Assembly: GCA_947488625.1 (NCBI GenBank)
Contig: CANKZR010000002.1
Span: 62,001-126,000 of the forward strand
Direction of reading: 5' to 3'
Source of the DNA: an uncultured Sphingomonadaceae bacterium
GTDB taxonomy: Bacteria; Pseudomonadota; Alphaproteobacteria; Sphingomonadales; Sphingomonadaceae
DNA length: 64,000 nucleotides
The position numbers and the translations under genes are program-made. The notes beneath the pieces are model-generated. The model was not told the origin of the DNA. It saw only the letters and a list, made by a program, of their open reading frames with translations, and made no database searches. The first letter of the stretch is position 1. Every line of letters starts with the position of its first letter. Positions 39,037-50,056 of this stretch are shown one piece after another.

Positions 39037-39894
39037 TCAGTCCTTGCGACGCTTGGGCTTGGCGTCGGACCAGATCTGCTTCTTGGCGAGCCAGGCAAGG
39101 ATAGTCGCGAAAAGCAGGAAGCCCAGCACCGGCCAGCCCGTCTGCTTGCGCTTGATCAGCGTCGGCTCGGCAGTCCAGGTAAGGAAGGCCGCAACGTCAG
39201 CCGACATCTGCGAGATCGTTGCCTCTGTACCATCGGCGTAGGTTACCTGCCCATCGGTGGTGATGGGCGGCGCCATCGCCAGGTTGAGATTGGCGAAATA
39301 GGGGTTGTAGTAGAGGCCCGGACCCGGCGCTGCATCGGGAAATTCCTCCAGCAGGCGTGCGGGCGGCTCCTGATAACCCGTCAGCAGCGAATAGATGTAG
39401 TCGCTGCCGTGGTGCCGTGCCTTGGCCATCAACGAAAGGTCAGGCGGGATCGCATTGTTGTTGGCCGCAGCTGCAGCAACATCGTTGGGATAAGGATTAG
39501 GGAAATAATCGGTCGGGATGGCCTGACGCATTTCCGTTTCACCGGTGTCCGGATTGATGCCGGGTACCTGCCAGGTCGCAGCTTCAGCCTTTACCTGTGC
39601 CTCGGAATAGCCAAGCTGACCAAGGTCGCGCAGGGCAACGAAGTTCAGCGAGTGACAAGCAGAACACACTTCCTTGTAGACCTGGTAGCCGCGCTGCAGC
39701 TGGGCATAGTTCCAGGTGCCGAAAGCACCGTCGAAGGAATAGCCGTCTGCGGGGCCGTGGGACTCTTCATGGAAGGCGTATTCAGCGGTTTCGGCCACTT
39801 CCTCGGTCGCGGCGGTATAGGCGCCGGTGACAAAGGACAGCAACACCACGAAGGCGAAGCCGAGACCGATAAGGATACCAACAAGGCGGATCAT
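39037..39894 (-). CDS. petC: Cytochrome c1
   Basis: 285 aa; YKEVCSACHSLNFVALRDL heme motif, C-terminal TM. Confidence 0.95.
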   Translation of the reverse strand: MIRLVGILIGLGFAFVVLLSFVTGAYTAATEEVAETAEYAFHEESHGPADGYSFDGAFGTWNYAQLQRGYQVYKEVCSACHSLNFVALRDLGQLGYSEAQVKAEAATWQVPGINPDTGETEMRQAIPTDYFPNPYPNDVAAAAANNNAIPPDLSLMAKARHHGSDYIYSLLTGYQEPPARLLEEFPDAAPGPGLYYNPYFANLNLAMAPPITTDGQVTYADGTEATISQMSADVAAFLTWTAEPTLIKRKQTGWPVLGFLLFATILAWLAKKQIWSDAKPKRRKD

Positions 39895-39923
39895 TTTTTC
39901 GTCTTTCCCTTAATCTCGGCTCG

Positions 39924-41219
39924 TCAGGTGGCCACCGGCTCGGCGTTTTCGCCCAGCACGGCTTTCTTGTCGGATCCCAGCACCGCCTCGGTAATCGAGT
40001 ACGGCAGCGGGTCGGGCCGTTCGATCGAGGAGATGATCGGCAGGATCACCAGGAAATGGAGGAAGTAGTAGGCGGTGAATATCTGACTGAGCATGACATA
40101 GGGCTCATGCGCCGGCGCACCGCCGAGGTAGAACAGCATCGCCATGGTCGGAATCAGGCCGAACCAGAAGAACTTGCGGAACAGCGGACGGTAATGGCCG
40201 CTGCGCACTGGACCTTTGTCGAGCCACGGCAGGAAGAACCACACCAGGATCGCGCTGAACATGGCCAGCACGCCCCACAGCTTCGCTGGCAGGATGAAAT
40301 CGAAGGTGAAAGCGCGCAGGATGGCGTAGAACGGGTAGAAATACCATTCCGGAACGATCAGCGCAGGTGTCGAGAGCGGGTTCGCCTCGATATAGTTGTC
40401 GGGATGGCCCAGCGTGTTCGGCAGGAAGAACACGAATGTCATGAACACCAGCAGCGCGATGCCGAGGCCGAAGCCGTCCTTGGCGGTGTAGTAGGGGTGG
40501 AACGGCAGCGTATCGCTCTCACCCTTCACCTCAACGCCGGTCGGGTTGCTGGAGCCGGGAATGTGCAGCGCCCAGATGTGCAGGATAACGGCACCTGCAA
40601 TCACGAAGGGCAACAGGAAGTGCAAGCTGAAGAAGCGGTTCAGCGCGGCGTTGTCTGGCGCGAAACCACCCAGCAGCCAGGTCTTCAGCGGCGGGCCGAC
40701 CAGCGGGATCGCCTCGAACAGGCCGGTGATAACCTGCGCGCCCCAAAAGCTCATCTGGCCCCATGGCAGCACGTAGCCCATGAAGGCCGTGGCCATCATC
40801 AGCAGGAAGATAACAACGCCGATCAGCCAGATCATCTCGCGCGGGGGCTTGTACGATGCGTAGAACAGGCCGCGGAAGATATGGATGTAGATGACGACGA
40901 AGAAGAAGCTGGCGCCGTTGGCGTGCGTATAACGCATCAGCCAGCCCCAGTTTACGTCGCGCATGATGTGCTCGACCGAGGCGAAGGCGACCTGTGTGTT
41001 CGACGCGTAATGCATCGCCAGCACGACGCCCGTAACGATCTGCAAGACCAGAAAGAACCCGGCAAGCACGCCGAAATTCCAGAAGTAGGAGAGGTTGCGC
41101 GGCACGGGATAGCCAGCGCCCACCGCGTTGTAGACAAAGCGCGGAAGCGGCAGTTTCTCGTCGAAAAACTTCGTCAGTCCGTTCTGCGGGGTATATTCCT
41201 TGGCCCAGGGGAAGCTCAT
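39924..41219 (-). CDS. petB: Cytochrome b
   Basis: 431 aa; [67 protein letters not shown]. Confidence 0.97.
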   Translation of the reverse strand: MSFPWAKEYTPQNGLTKFFDEKLPLPRFVYNAVGAGYPVPRNLSYFWNFGVLAGFFLVLQIVTGVVLAMHYASNTQVAFASVEHIMRDVNWGWLMRYTHANGASFFFVVIYIHIFRGLFYASYKPPREMIWLIGVVIFLLMMATAFMGYVLPWGQMSFWGAQVITGLFEAIPLVGPPLKTWLLGGFAPDNAALNRFFSLHFLLPFVIAGAVILHIWALHIPGSSNPTGVEVKGESDTLPFHPYYTAKDGFGLGIALLVFMTFVFFLPNTLGHPDNYIEANPLSTPALIVPEWYFYPFYAILRAFTFDFILPAKLWGVLAMFSAILVWFFLPWLDKGPVRSGHYRPLFRKFFWFGLIPTMAMLFYLGGAPAHEPYVMLSQIFTAYYFLHFLVILPIISSIERPDPLPYSITEAVLGSDKKAVLGENAEPVAT

Positions 41220-41233
41220 GGTTCTCTCTCGCC

Positions 41234-41818
41234 TCAGCCGATCACGATGGTCGTGTCGGACGTGAATTCATAGTCGGGGACGGCCAGATTGGTCGGCGCC
41301 GGACCTTTGCGGATACGCGCGGCAGTGTCGTAGTGCGAACCGTGGCAGGGGCAGAAATATCCGCCGAACTCGCCCTTGTTCTCACCCTCCTGCGCACCCA
41401 GCGGTACGCAGCCGAGGTGGGTGCAGACACCCATCACGACAAGCACATCGCCGTGGCCAGGTTTGGTAATCTCGTCCAGCGTGGCGGGATCGCGCAATGC
41501 CGAAACATCGACGGCATTCGCTGCCTCGATTTCAGCAGGCGTCAGGCGGCGCACGAAAATCGGCTGCTTGCGAAACACTGCCTTGATCGACTGACCCACA
41601 TCCAGAGCGGAAATATCAAGCTCTGTCGTGCTTTCGGCCAGAACATCGGCCGAGGGCGCCATCTGGCTTACCAGCGGCAGCAACACGGCGAGCCCGCCGA
41701 CACCGGCTGCGGAAACCGCAGCGATGTTGATAAAATCGCGGCGACGAACGCCGTCCTCGCCTTCGACTCCGTCGTTTACGTCAGGAGTTGCGTCAGCATT
41801 ACCGGTGGTGGATGCCAT
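41234..41818 (-). CDS. petA: Ubiquinol-cytochrome c reductase Rieske iron-sulfur subunit
   Basis: [51 protein letters not shown]. Confidence 0.97.
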   Translation of the reverse strand: MASTTGNADATPDVNDGVEGEDGVRRRDFINIAAVSAAGVGGLAVLLPLVSQMAPSADVLAESTTELDISALDVGQSIKAVFRKQPIFVRRLTPAEIEAANAVDVSALRDPATLDEITKPGHGDVLVVMGVCTHLGCVPLGAQEGENKGEFGGYFCPCHGSHYDTAARIRKGPAPTNLAVPDYEFTSDTTIVIG

Positions 41819-42005
41819 ACCCTTGCCTTGCCTGCCGCCACCGGTTGCCCGCAGGCTGTCCGATGACGATGAGATTCGTCCAAAAGCCGCACGACGAACC
41901 GTTGCCGGGCGGCGGCTTGGCGCGGCTGATAGACGAGCAAGTTCCTCCTGCCAACCCGCCTTTTGGCCCTATTGTGACATGCACGGCGGCATCGTTGGCA
42001 AGAAA

Positions 42006-42689
42006 CTAGGCAAGCAGGGCTATTAGCGAAACCTGTCGACCGGTCGTGGGTTCCCCGCGATGGGTGGAGCGGCGGTAGGAATGGAACCGCCGGGAAGCGG
42101 CGTAAGTGTCCGTCTCCAGCGGACAGATCGAGAGCACTCCGGCAGCGGAAAGCCGCGCTGCAACTAGTCCCTCCAAATCGAAATGCCACTTTCCCGGTCC
42201 GGTGATTTCAAAAAAACGATGATCTTCAGCGGCGAAACTGGCGCGCATGTCCGCGCCCACTTCATAACTTTTCTGCGCTATCGATGGTCCGATGGCAGCA
42301 GCAATCCGCTCTCGCCGCGCGCCCAGCGCCTCCATGCTTGCAACGACGGCCTCCACCACACCGCCTTGCGCACCGCGCCAGCCTGCGTGAGCGGCCCCTA
42401 TCACCCCGCCAGCCTCGTCCGCCAACAGGATCGGCGCGCAGTCGGCGGTCACTATGGCAAGGGCAAGTCCGGGCGTTGCAGTGGCCATGGCATCCGCTTC
42501 CGGACGGTCACCTTCGGAAAAACCCTTCGTGACGGCGATGGCGTCGGGCGAATGCACCTGTTTTACCATCACCACCTCAGCATCCCCGACCGCCAGCTTG
42601 AAAGCCTGCGCATCGCTTTGCGCGGCGTCCAGGAAGCCGTGGGGGACGTGAAGGTTCTCCGCCCGAAGGACATGATCGGCGTTACCCAA
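42006..42689 (-). CDS. pgeF: Polyphenol oxidase / purine nucleoside phosphorylase family (laccase domain)
   Basis: TADCAPILLADEAGGVIGAAHAGWRGAQGGVVEAVVASM, AAIGPSIAQKSYEVG; probable TTG start at 42689 near the pepN stop. Confidence 0.9.
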   Translation of the reverse strand: MGNADHVLRAENLHVPHGFLDAAQSDAQAFKLAVGDAEVVMVKQVHSPDAIAVTKGFSEGDRPEADAMATATPGLALAIVTADCAPILLADEAGGVIGAAHAGWRGAQGGVVEAVVASMEALGARRERIAAAIGPSIAQKSYEVGADMRASFAAEDHRFFEITGPGKWHFDLEGLVAARLSAAGVLSICPLETDTYAASRRFHSYRRSTHRGEPTTGRQVSLIALLA

Positions 42690-45339
42690 GGCTGCGGCTG
42701 ACCTGTTCGTAGGTGTCTCGCGAAAGTTTCGGCGCAGCGGCAATGCGCTCCAGCTGCTCCTTCATCATTGCAGACCGCTTGGGCTCCATCCGCCGCCATC
42801 GGCCCAGTTGGGGAACGAATCGCGCGGCGGTCTGCGGATTGATCGGATCCAGCTCCAGGATCACGTCAGCCACCAGCCGGTATCCTTCGCCATCGCTGGC
42901 GTGGAAGGCGTGCGGGTTGTGGGCGAATGCCATGTAGAGCGACCGCACGCGGTTGGGGTTCTTCATGGTGAAGTCGGGATGCTGCGCCAAGGACTTCACA
43001 TGTTCTATCGTCTGGGGGTGCATGGAGCTTGCCTGCAGGGCAAACCACTTGTCCACCACCAGTGCATTGCCCTTGTAGCGATTGTAGAAATCCAGCAGCG
43101 CATTGGTCCGCTCGATACCCGAAACGCCTGTCAGCACCATGAGCGCACCCTGCCGGTCCGTCATGTTGTCGGCGGCTTCGTATTGCGCCCAGGCCAGGGC
43201 ACGGCCCTTGTAGGGATTGCCAGCGGCCAGATACATCAGTGCCTGCGTTTTCACCTTGCGCGCACCTCTTGCCTCGGGATCGAGGCTGTAAGGCACGGCA
43301 GAGGCGCGCTCATGCATGGCGGCGAACTCGACTTCCAGCGAATCGCCAACCGCTGCCCGCAAGGACTGGCGTTCTTCGTGGATGCGGCCCGGATCGGCCA
43401 CGAGCATGGTCTCGGCGAGATAGCTTTCGCTCGGCAGTACCAGCAGTTCGCCGCGCATGAGATCATCGAGCGCATCATCCGTCAGCACGGCCTTGATCGC
43501 GCCGGCGATAGCCGAACGCGCTTCATCCCGCCCGGTATCCGAAAGCTCGCCATCGACGGCCTGCTTCAGATGGGTGACGATCAGGTCCTGCAACGCCTCG
43601 TAACGGGCGAAGGGATCGTCGTCATGAGCGGCGAGAAAAACGAGGTCGTGCTGCGCGATATCCCGCTCGATCACCACCGGTGCGGAGAAACCGCGATTTA
43701 TGGATAGAACGGGTGCCTGCGCAAAACCCTCGAAAGTGAAGCTGGCTTCGTCCCTGTCGAGAATGATCAGCTCCTCGCCACGGTGCTCTTGCGATTCGCG
43801 ATCGAACAAAGCCACTTTCAGCGGAATTGGCATGGGCTTCTTGTCCGGCTGGCCGGGCGTTGGCGGAACGTCCTGCGACAGGTGCAGCGTGGCGGTATCC
43901 CCATCGTGCTCCAGCCGCGCGTTCACCCTCGGTGTGCCGGCCTGCGAGTACCACAGGCGGAACTGCTCGAGATCGAGACCCGCACCATTCTCGATAGCGC
44001 GCACGAAATCCTCGCAGGTCGCGGCCTCCCCATCGTGGCGGTCGAAGTAGAGATCGGTGCCTTTGCGAAAACGCTCTTCGCCGCACATGGTGCGCATCAT
44101 GCGTATGACTTCGGCGCCCTTGTTGTAGACCGTGGCAGTGTAGAAATTGCTGATCTCGCGGTAACTGTCGGGGCGGATCGGATGCGCCAGGGGGCCTGAA
44201 TCCTCCGGGAACTGCGCCCCTCGCAGAACCCGTACATCTTCTATGCGTTTCACGGGCGCACTACCCATGTCCTGGCTGAACAGCTGGTCGCGCAGCACGG
44301 TGAAGCCTTCTTTCAACGAAAGCTGGAACCAGTCGCGGCAGGTGATGCGGTTGCCCGACCAGTTGTGGAAGTATTCGTGCGCGATCACGCCCTCCACCCC
44401 GTCGAAATCGCCGTCGGTCGCGGTATCCTCGTCCGCCAGCACATATTTGGTGTTGAAAACGTTGAGACCCTTGTTCTCCATTGCACCCATGTTGAAATCG
44501 GACACGGCAACGATGTTGAACAGGTCGAGATCGTATTCACGGCCGAAGGTTTCCTCGTCCCACGTCATCGACTTTTTCAGCGATTCCATGGCGTGGCCCG
44601 TACGATCGAGATCGCCTTCGCGCACGTAGATGTTCAGCGTGACTTCGCGACCATTCATGGTGGTGAAGCTGTCGGTGTTGGCCACCAGTTGTCCTGCCAC
44701 CAGCGCGAACAGGTAGCTGGGCTTGGGCCAGGGGTCGTGCCACTCGGCCCAGTGCGTGCCATTCTCGCCGTCGCCGGTAGCTTCCAGATTGCCGTTGCAC
44801 AGCAGCACCGGAAATGTCTCGGCGTCGCCGCGCATGGTGACACGATAGATGGACAATACGTCGGGCCGGTCGGGGAAGAAGGTGATGCGGCGAAACCCTT
44901 CCGCCTCGCACTGGGTGCACAGCATGCCGTCCGAAGCATAGAGACCCATCAGCTGGGTATTTGCCGAAGGATCGATCTCTGTCGCAATCCGGATTTCATG
45001 CGCCTCGCCCGGCAGGGTGACCAGAAGATCGCCCCCGTCCATGGACCAGCTGTTGCTGGGTTCACCGTCGATAGAAACCGAGATCACCTCGAGCCCATCG
45101 CCGTTCAGGCGGATGGTGGGAGAGGGCTCGGCCTTGGCATTGCGCGCGACACTCATGGTCGAAACCACGCGCGTTGCATTCAGCCCAAGATCAAAGTCGA
45201 GGCTGACTTCGGGCACCAGCCAGGGGAACGGCTGGTAATCCTCGCGCCGAATTGCAGGCGGTTCCTTCGGCGTGCGGGCTGCATCGGCGAGTTCGGGGTT
45301 TCCATCGGGGGTCGAGGGTGTGCGTGCGATGTCCATCAT
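42682..45339 (-). CDS. pepN: Aminopeptidase N
   Basis: 885 aa; GAMENKGLNVFN, VIAHEYFHNWSGNRITCRDWFQLSLKEGFTVLRDQ. Confidence 0.97.
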   Translation of the reverse strand: MMDIARTPSTPDGNPELADAARTPKEPPAIRREDYQPFPWLVPEVSLDFDLGLNATRVVSTMSVARNAKAEPSPTIRLNGDGLEVISVSIDGEPSNSWSMDGGDLLVTLPGEAHEIRIATEIDPSANTQLMGLYASDGMLCTQCEAEGFRRITFFPDRPDVLSIYRVTMRGDAETFPVLLCNGNLEATGDGENGTHWAEWHDPWPKPSYLFALVAGQLVANTDSFTTMNGREVTLNIYVREGDLDRTGHAMESLKKSMTWDEETFGREYDLDLFNIVAVSDFNMGAMENKGLNVFNTKYVLADEDTATDGDFDGVEGVIAHEYFHNWSGNRITCRDWFQLSLKEGFTVLRDQLFSQDMGSAPVKRIEDVRVLRGAQFPEDSGPLAHPIRPDSYREISNFYTATVYNKGAEVIRMMRTMCGEERFRKGTDLYFDRHDGEAATCEDFVRAIENGAGLDLEQFRLWYSQAGTPRVNARLEHDGDTATLHLSQDVPPTPGQPDKKPMPIPLKVALFDRESQEHRGEELIILDRDEASFTFEGFAQAPVLSINRGFSAPVVIERDIAQHDLVFLAAHDDDPFARYEALQDLIVTHLKQAVDGELSDTGRDEARSAIAGAIKAVLTDDALDDLMRGELLVLPSESYLAETMLVADPGRIHEERQSLRAAVGDSLEVEFAAMHERASAVPYSLDPEARGARKVKTQALMYLAAGNPYKGRALAWAQYEAADNMTDRQGALMVLTGVSGIERTNALLDFYNRYKGNALVVDKWFALQASSMHPQTIEHVKSLAQHPDFTMKNPNRVRSLYMAFAHNPHAFHASDGEGYRLVADVILELDPINPQTAARFVPQLGRWRRMEPKRSAMMKEQLERIAAAPKLSRDTYEQVSRSLG

Positions 45340-45389
45340 GCTGGCCTAAAATCCTTGGGTTGGCGCGTCGAATGTTTAGAACGCACGAC

Positions 45390-46175
45390 ATGGCGCATCT
45401 GTTCATTTTCGGGCTCGGATATTCGGCGAAGCGTATTGCGAGGCTGGCCAAGGCGGCGGGCTGGCAAATTTCGGCCACCGGTTCCGATGGCAATCTGGAC
45501 TTCGCGAATCGCGATTCGGTAAACGCAGCACTGCGAAAGGCGACGCACGTCCTTTCCTCCGTTCCCCCGGACCGGGAGTGCGGCGCGGACCCGGTGCTGG
45601 ATACATACGGCGCAAGGTTGGAAGCCGAGTGGCTCGGCTATCTTTCCTCAACCGGCGTCTATGGCGATACGCAGGGTGCCTGGGTCGATGAAAGCGCGCC
45701 TACCGGGTCAGGCAGACGCACGGCGCGGGCGACGTGCGATGGCGCGTGGCTGGCGCTGGGCGCGCGGGTTTTCCGCCTGCCGGGAATATACGGTCCGGGT
45801 CGCAGCGCATTCGACCGTATCAGCGCGGGCAAGGCACACCGCATCGATCTGCCGGATCAGGTGTTCAGCCGCGTACATGTTAGCGATATCGCCAGCGGCG
45901 TGCTGGCAGCGCTGGGCGGCGACGCCCCGCCGGGCGCCTACAATATTTCCGACGACTTGCCCTCCAGCCAGAACAGCGTCATCGAGGAAGCCTGTCGCAT
46001 GCTGAACATCCCGCCGCCGCCGTTGCAAAGTATGGAGGAGGCGGGCCTTTCCCCCATGGCGCGCGGTTTTTATGCGGAGAACCGGCGCGTGGCGAACGGC
46101 AAGGCGAAGCGGGTTCTGGGCTGGACGCCTGCCTATCCCACCTATCGCGAAGGTCTCAGGGCTGTGCGGGAATAG
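45390..46175 (+). CDS. NAD-dependent epimerase/reductase-like (YeeZ/SDR family)
   Basis: MAHLFIFGLGYSAKRIARLAKAAGWQISATG, YLSSTGVYGDTQGAWVDES; ATG at 45390 preferred over 45252. Confidence 0.85.
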   Translation: MAHLFIFGLGYSAKRIARLAKAAGWQISATGSDGNLDFANRDSVNAALRKATHVLSSVPPDRECGADPVLDTYGARLEAEWLGYLSSTGVYGDTQGAWVDESAPTGSGRRTARATCDGAWLALGARVFRLPGIYGPGRSAFDRISAGKAHRIDLPDQVFSRVHVSDIASGVLAALGGDAPPGAYNISDDLPSSQNSVIEEACRMLNIPPPPLQSMEEAGLSPMARGFYAENRRVANGKAKRVLGWTPAYPTYREGLRAVRE

Positions 46176-47109
46176 GTTTCGCCGGAACCGGCTTTGCCTT
46201 GGCCTGCCGTGCACGCAGGGCAATCACCAGCCCGATCACCGCCAGTACCGCACCCGAAATGGTCAGCGCGTTCCAGCGATAGTTCTCGAACAGCGTGCTC
46301 AGCAGCATGGCGACGATCACCGTCACGATGCCATTGTAGGCCGCGCGGCCCGCGCCGATCTCGCGCACCAGCGTGTAGTGCAACGGGAAGGTAACCACGC
46401 TCCCGGCAATCGCCAGCCAGCCGATGCCCAGCCAGAACGTCGTACGGTCCGGCAGCACGGGCGGCCCCGCGGTGACCCACGCCAGCGCCACGTCGGCAAT
46501 CGTTCCATAAAGCATGGCCCAGGCCAGCAGGCTGACCATGGGCAGCGCGCGACCGGTTTCGTTCGCCTGCACCACGTTGGCGATACTGGCCGACAGGATA
46601 CCCAGCACGGCCCAGACGATACCCAGCGGGATCGAGCCACCCAGCGGATTGAGCCCGGCCTCGTGCCACAACAGCAGGCTGATCCCCGCCATCGCGATGA
46701 AGGTGCCGACCACGAAGTTTCGCGTGATGCGCTGTCCCAGCAGCAACCACCCGAGGAGGGCATTGAAAACGATCAGAAGGGTGAACATCACCGCCACGAT
46801 GCCCGATGTCAGGTGCAGTTCGGCGCGATAGACGAAATTGAAATTACCGCAGAACTGCGCAATCCCCACGGCCAGCGCCAGCAGGTGGCCCGCCTTGCCG
46901 ATAGCAAGCGCCTTGCCCATCAGCCGTGCGACGATGAAGATGGCAGGCGTTGCCACCAGGAAGCGGATGGCAACGGACCAGCTTGGTGCAACGCCATCAA
47001 TCTGGTCGGTTATCACCCACCAGGTGCTGCCCCAGATCATGCCGGTCAGCAGGAAGGGGATAACGACACGCGGCCGCAGCAGCGTGTGATCGGGATGGGG
47101 CAGGCTCAT
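46156..47109 (-). CDS. EamA/DMT-family transporter
   Basis: MSLPHPDHTLLRPRVVIPFLLTGMIWGSTWWVITDQIDGVAPSWSVAIRFLVA; multiple TM; upstream extension in track unlikely. Confidence 0.88.
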   Translation of the reverse strand: MSLPHPDHTLLRPRVVIPFLLTGMIWGSTWWVITDQIDGVAPSWSVAIRFLVATPAIFIVARLMGKALAIGKAGHLLALAVGIAQFCGNFNFVYRAELHLTSGIVAVMFTLLIVFNALLGWLLLGQRITRNFVVGTFIAMAGISLLLWHEAGLNPLGGSIPLGIVWAVLGILSASIANVVQANETGRALPMVSLLAWAMLYGTIADVALAWVTAGPPVLPDRTTFWLGIGWLAIAGSVVTFPLHYTLVREIGAGRAAYNGIVTVIVAMLLSTLFENYRWNALTISGAVLAVIGLVIALRARQAKAKPVPAKPIPAQP

Positions 47110-48101
47110 AAAGCAGCAATGGCCTTTCCAAGCGCATGGGCATGATCGGGAACGGTCGCCCAGCTGGTGACGAGGCGGATGCTCGCATCGTCCCAGTCGT
47201 AGAAGGCGAAACCCTGCTCGCGCAGGCTTGCGCGATCGTCCGCATTCATCCGCACGAACAATTCGTTCGCTTCGACCGGGTAAAGCAGCCGGTCGCTGGC
47301 CGCGCTTGCGATTTCGGTAGCCACCGCGTTGGCACTGCGAGCGTTCTCCAGCCACAAGTCGTCATCGAGCATTGCCAGAATCTGCGCCGCGAGGAAGCGC
47401 CCCTTGCTTTGCAGATGGCCAGCGCGCTTGCGGCGATAGCGGATCATGTCCGCCTTTTCGGTGTCGAACAGGATTACAGCTTCTGCACCCATCCCTCCGT
47501 TCTTCACGAAACCGAAGCTGAGCGCGTCGACCGGGCCCGCCGACTCGGCAGGCGAAACGCCTAGAAATGCAGTGGCGTTACCGAAGCGGGCACCGTCCAT
47601 GTGCAGGCCGAGGCCGCGCTCCTTCGCCAGAGCCGAGATGGCGGCAACTTCATCGGGCCGGTAACACAACCCGTATTCGCTTGCCTGCGTGATCGAGATT
47701 GCCTGCGCCGGAACCTGATGCACGCCCCGCGTAATGCCTTTCAATACGTCGCCAATCGAACCAGGCGTCAGCTTCGCGCCCGCGCCTTGGGCCAGCAGCA
47801 ATTTCGCGCCGTGCAGGTAGAAACCGGGCGCGCCGCATTCGTCCATCTCGATATGCGCCTCTTCGTGGCACACCACGCCGCCATGCGGATCGACCATCGT
47901 CGCCAGCGCAAGACAATTGGCCGCCGTGCCCGTTGCCACCCACAGCGCCGCGCAATCGCGGCCGAACATGGCGGTGAAGCGCGCGTCCAGCTCGCGGCTC
48001 AGCGCATCGGTATCGTAAGGCGTATCGGGCGCATCGGCCGCGCGCATCGCCTCCCACAGGCGGGGATGGACGGGGGCGGCGTTATCGGACAGGAATTGCA
48101 T
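47106..48101 (-). CDS. Low-specificity threonine aldolase / beta-eliminating lyase
   Basis: 331 aa; MQFLSDNAAPVHPRLWEAM, ALWVATGTAANCLALATM, LGLHMDGARFGNATAFLG, SFGFVKNGGMGAEAVILFD. Confidence 0.93.
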   Translation of the reverse strand: MQFLSDNAAPVHPRLWEAMRAADAPDTPYDTDALSRELDARFTAMFGRDCAALWVATGTAANCLALATMVDPHGGVVCHEEAHIEMDECGAPGFYLHGAKLLLAQGAGAKLTPGSIGDVLKGITRGVHQVPAQAISITQASEYGLCYRPDEVAAISALAKERGLGLHMDGARFGNATAFLGVSPAESAGPVDALSFGFVKNGGMGAEAVILFDTEKADMIRYRRKRAGHLQSKGRFLAAQILAMLDDDLWLENARSANAVATEIASAASDRLLYPVEANELFVRMNADDRASLREQGFAFYDWDDASIRLVTSWATVPDHAHALGKAIAAL

Positions 48102-48151
48102 CGCGGAACGCCATGGCCTCGGGGATCGTTCAGCGCAAGAAGGAGAAGTCC

Positions 48152-48448
48152 ATGCCAGAGATCAGCGTAACCGACGAAACCACCCACGGCGCATACAGCG
48201 CGAAGGTAGATGGTGCCGAACAGCCTGCCGAACTGACCTGGCAAGCGCGTGGCAGTGCGCGCATCGCGAACCACACCTTCACCCCGCCCGAAGCGCGCGG
48301 CAAGGGTATCGCTTTCGATCTGGTGGAGTTCATGGTGCAGGACGCACGCGACAAGGGCTTCACCATCGTGCCGCAATGCTCTTATGTCGCCGCCCAGTTT
48401 CGCAAGCACCCGGAATGGGCGGACGTTCGCGCGGAGATTGAAAGCTAG
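48152..48448 (+). CDS. GNAT-like (YjdJ-type) N-acetyltransferase
   Basis: HTFTPPEARGKGIAFDLVEFMVQDARDKGFTIVPQCSYVAAQFRKHPEW. Confidence 0.88.
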   Translation: MPEISVTDETTHGAYSAKVDGAEQPAELTWQARGSARIANHTFTPPEARGKGIAFDLVEFMVQDARDKGFTIVPQCSYVAAQFRKHPEWADVRAEIES

Positions 48449-48469
48449 GCCGCGCAGTTAATTAGGCGA

Positions 48470-50056
48470 TTATCTGGGCAGCTTGGCAAAATCGACCGCG
48501 GCAATCGATTCCAGTACCCTCGCCCTTATTTCCTGCGCGTCTTCAAGCGGCAGCCCCTCGATGGCGAAGCTTCCGCCCGCCAGGCCGAATTTCAGGTCGC
48601 AATAGCCACGCAGTCTGGCGAGCGGCCCTTGTGCCACTTCGATCGATTGCAGCTTGATACGGCTGGCGACCTCGGTGCGCGGGGCCAGCCAGCCCCGCCG
48701 CGTATAGACGTATTGCGCGTCCACAGCATGGCGGTGATAACGCCAGAGGAAAGCCTGCTGCACGGCAAAGATCACCCCGAAGATGGACATGATCACTGCA
48801 CCGATGCCCAATCCCTGCGCCTCGGGAGGCAAGAGCCATCTGGCGACCAAGAAGGCAAGCGCAGCCAGAAAACAAAGTCCGGCGCTCAATGCCACCTTGT
48901 CCGCCCGGTAGTTCGCACTGGGGCGATGCCATGACACAGCCGCATGCGGCAGGGCGAAGCCGGAGGCATCCACGATGGGTTGCAACTCATCGAGCCTGGC
49001 GAAAGGCGCGACGTCGTGGTTCGCATTCTTCGCATCCTGCGCCAGGCTGATGAAGGAAAGGCCGTGCCAGCCGAACAGGCGGCGGACGATTCCGGTTTTC
49101 AGCACAAGCGCCTGAACACGGTGGACGGGCATGACCACGTCGGTCTTGGTCAGCAACCCACGGCGGCGGCGAAAGCCCTTTGGCGTGCGCTCCAGCCGGA
49201 ATTCCCAATCGCGCAGGAAAGTTGTGACGATACCGCTGGCCATGCCGACAACGATCAGCGCAGCCACGGAATACACCAGAGCGGCGATCTGCGCCGCGGC
49301 GCCGTATCCGGAAACCAGCGCTCCGGCTTGTTCGATACCGTCTCTTCGGAACCAGTCTCCCACTGCATCCCACACATCGAAAGGCAGCAGGAATTCCAAT
49401 TGCTGCATCGCGCCCAGCAGCACGGCGAATACGACCAGCGAAAAATTGAACAGGCCGAAGGTAAGCAGCCGCCTGGTATCCATGGCGAAAAGCGTTTCGC
49501 CCACGGGTTCGGCGCGCGTTTCGGAAGCCTGCGCCTCGCTGTGCGTGACGGGCGCTTTCTCGCCATCCACCATTTCGCGCACCGAATCGCGAAGCCTCTC
49601 GCCCTCGCTTTCCGAAACATAGGAGAGCTTCAGCTCGTCTTTGCCGCCCGCGCCGGTTTCGAACTTCACTTCAACCAAGCCCAGCAGGCGCGGGATCAGT
49701 TTCTGTTCGAGGCTGACATCCTGGATACGATCATAGGGAACAGAGCGCGCAGAACGGCTGATGATGCCCTGCTCCAGGCGAACGTCGTTTTCACCGATCC
49801 GGTAGCGCAGGCGATACCACGATAGCCATGCGCCGCCGACCATAAGGCTGAACAGCACGATGCCCCCAAGACCCAGCGCCAACGCCGCCCAGCCGGTAGC
49901 GCCACCCTCTTTGGAAACAGAGTAGAGCGCAAAACCGATGGGGATCAGCGCCTGCCCCCCGGTGCGCACCGTGTTCACCACGAGTGTGAGCGTGCTGACC
50001 CGTCGCCATTCGCCGATCCTGGCGTCTTGCAGTTGCGTTCCGGCCTCGGCGTTCAC
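48470..50056 (-). CDS. Bacterial PH-domain membrane protein (YdbT-like)
   Basis: 528 aa; repeated SVPYDRIQDVSLEQKLIPRLLGLVEVKFETGAG and LQSIEVAQGPLARLRGYCDLKFGLAGG bPH2 motifs. Confidence 0.88.
   Translation of the reverse strand: MNAEAGTQLQDARIGEWRRVSTLTLVVNTVRTGGQALIPIGFALYSVSKEGGATGWAALALGLGGIVLFSLMVGGAWLSWYRLRYRIGENDVRLEQGIISRSARSVPYDRIQDVSLEQKLIPRLLGLVEVKFETGAGGKDELKLSYVSESEGERLRDSVREMVDGEKAPVTHSEAQASETRAEPVGETLFAMDTRRLLTFGLFNFSLVVFAVLLGAMQQLEFLLPFDVWDAVGDWFRRDGIEQAGALVSGYGAAAQIAALVYSVAALIVVGMASGIVTTFLRDWEFRLERTPKGFRRRRGLLTKTDVVMPVHRVQALVLKTGIVRRLFGWHGLSFISLAQDAKNANHDVAPFARLDELQPIVDASGFALPHAAVSWHRPSANYRADKVALSAGLCFLAALAFLVARWLLPPEAQGLGIGAVIMSIFGVIFAVQQAFLWRYHRHAVDAQYVYTRRGWLAPRTEVASRIKLQSIEVAQGPLARLRGYCDLKFGLAGGSFAIEGLPLEDAQEIRARVLESIAAVDFAKLPR

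Noticed and set aside
40056-41273. 405-aa plus-strand ORF opposite cytochrome b
   Set aside because: Antisense to petB; His/Glu/Arg-rich shadow translation.
44365-45522. 385-aa plus-strand ORF opposite pepN
   Set aside because: Antisense shadow overlapping pepN and the start of the epimerase gene; no domain recognised.
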